Shown here one piece after another: positions 51,681-52,428 of a stretch of 52,428 nucleotides of DNA (the stretch's first letter is position 1; every line of letters starts with the position of its first letter). The position numbers and the translations under genes are program-made. This stretch comes from Streptomonospora mangrovi (GTDB taxonomy: Bacteria > Actinomycetota > Actinomycetes > Streptosporangiales > Streptosporangiaceae). The DNA lies in assembly GCF_027604915.1 (NCBI RefSeq), contig NZ_JAJAQC010000053.1, forward strand, positions 1-52,428. Direction: 5' to 3'. Below the pieces are notes generated by a model. It was given only the letters and a program-made list of their open reading frames with translations, had not been told where the DNA came from and did not search any database.

Positions 51681-52394
51681 TCAGGGGTGCTGGTCGAACA
51701 CGTGCGCCCGGATCCAGGCGTGCATGGCCACGGCCGCCGCCGCACCGGCGTTGATGGAGCGGGTCGAGCCGTACTGGCCGATGGACAGCACCGCCGCGCA
51801 CACCTCGCGGACCTCCTCCGACAGCCCCGGCCCCTCCTGGCCGAACACCAGCATGCACGCGCGCGGCAGGGGGTAGGTCTCCAGCGGCACCGATCCGGGC
51901 AGGTTGTCCACGCCGATCAGCGGCAGCCCGCGCGCGGCGGCCCACGCCACCAGGTCGGCGGTGCCGGGGTGGTGGTGGACGTGCTGGTAGCGGTCGGTGA
52001 CCATGGCACCCCGGCGGTTCCACCGGCGCCGCCCCACGATGTGCACGGCCTCGGCGGCGAACGCGTTGGCGGTGCGCACCACCGAGCCGATGTTGAAGTC
52101 GTGCTCCCAGTTCTCCACGGCCACGTGGAAGGGGTGCCGCCGGGTGTCGAGGTCGGCGACGATGGCGTCGTTGCGCCAGTAGCGGTAGCGGTCGACCACG
52201 TTGCGCCGGTCGCCCCGGGCCAGCAGGTCGGGGTCGTAGTGGTCGCCCGTGGGCCAGGGGCCCGGCCACGGACCCACCCCGACCTCGGGGCGCTCGGGTG
52301 CGGCCTCGGCGAGGTCCGCCGGGTCGGCGGCATCGGCCGGGCCGGTCCGGTGGGCGCGGTCGGCGGGGGAGTCGGGAAGGGCCTGGTCGGTCAC
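51681..52394 (-). CDS. TrmH/SpoU-family RNA methyltransferase
   Basis: The 237-residue SPOUT enzyme shows motif 1 HDFNIGSVVRTANAFAAEAVHIVG, motif 2 CMLVFGQEGPGLSEEV and motif 3 IGQYGSTRSINAGAAAAVAMHAW, the deep trefoil knot that binds SAM. It should 2'-O-methylate a ribose in tRNA or rRNA. The N-terminal 60 residues are Ala/Pro/Asp-rich and unconserved, leading into RRNVVDRYRYWRNDAIVADLD. The start is taken at GTG 52394, since a TAAGCT -10 box lies 7 nt upstream (leaderless). An in-frame GTG at 52412 would lie upstream of that box and add six residues. Confidence 0.88.
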   Translation of the reverse strand: MTDQALPDSPADRAHRTGPADAADPADLAEAAPERPEVGVGPWPGPWPTGDHYDPDLLARGDRRNVVDRYRYWRNDAIVADLDTRRHPFHVAVENWEHDFNIGSVVRTANAFAAEAVHIVGRRRWNRRGAMVTDRYQHVHHHPGTADLVAWAAARGLPLIGVDNLPGSVPLETYPLPRACMLVFGQEGPGLSEEVREVCAAVLSIGQYGSTRSINAGAAAAVAMHAWIRAHVFDQHP

Positions 52395-52401
52395 GGTGTC
52401 C

Positions 52402-52407
52402 AGCTTA
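52402..52407 (-). promoter_or_regulatory. -10 box TAAGCT of the methyltransferase gene
   Basis: Read leftward, TAAGCT fits TANNNT and ends 7 nt before GTG 52394, with no Shine-Dalgarno sequence between. It decides the start codon of the methyltransferase. The remaining bases to the window end show nothing else. Confidence 0.55.
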
Positions 52408-52428
52408 GGCACGGCGCCGGCCCGCCGC

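Overview
The window is chromosomal DNA of very high G+C content with GTG/ATG starts, strong GGAGG ribosome sites, TANNNT -10 boxes and several probable leaderless genes. With its gene families (DUF5685, DUF2617/DUF4178, WYL regulator, Mycobacterium-type Sdh1) this points to an actinobacterium, most likely in or near the Nocardiopsaceae (inference from protein style, not from a search). No rRNA, tRNA, IS element or CRISPR array was seen.

Layout. 0.2-12 kb holds housekeeping and small-molecule genes: rmuC, a GH3 beta-glucosidase with an operator inside its promoter, an FkbM methyltransferase, ychF, a GlxA-type regulator divergent from an isochorismatase-like hydrolase, a VOC protein divergent from a WYL regulator, and an SDR divergent from a TetR regulator.

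12.3-27.9 kb is the most unusual part: a co-directional type IV secretion/conjugation-like operon resembling the Tn916/ICEBs1/pCW3 (Tcp/Con) machinery. It has a TcpC (VirB8-like) protein, a small two-TM protein, a giant 2137-residue protein, a VirB4 ATPase, a VirB6-like membrane protein, an NTF2-like membrane protein, a lytic transglycosylase-NlpC/P60 hydrolase and a further membrane-anchored protein. No relaxase, coupling ATPase, integrase or att site is visible. The giant protein joins a TcpE-like membrane domain to a MinD/ParA-like domain through about 1700 residues of apparently disordered sequence. That linker carries six copies of a 19-residue motif, KPxLQLDHGTGEHESLSEV, and the ParA-like P-loop lacks its lysines. 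I regard this protein as the best candidate for something undescribed.

28-33.5 kb has a short AbiEi-like gene, a Ser/Thr protein kinase with an enlarged activation loop, recD2, two perfect TTATCCACA DnaA boxes and a 1.1-kb gene-poor stretch with strong hairpins. 33.5-43 kb has a DUF5685 protein with an extreme His- and Cys-rich tail, a probably leaderless mutT, typA, an FAD monooxygenase, and a five-gene cluster (DUF4178, DUF2617, a DUF4247-like protein, DUF350, membrane spermidine-synthase-like protein).

43-51.6 kb carries two different succinate dehydrogenase operons pointing away from each other, with a LysR regulator between them. A T-N11-A inverted repeat overlaps the LysR start in front of the second operon. 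The window ends in a TrmH/SpoU-type RNA methyltransferase that is probably leaderless.
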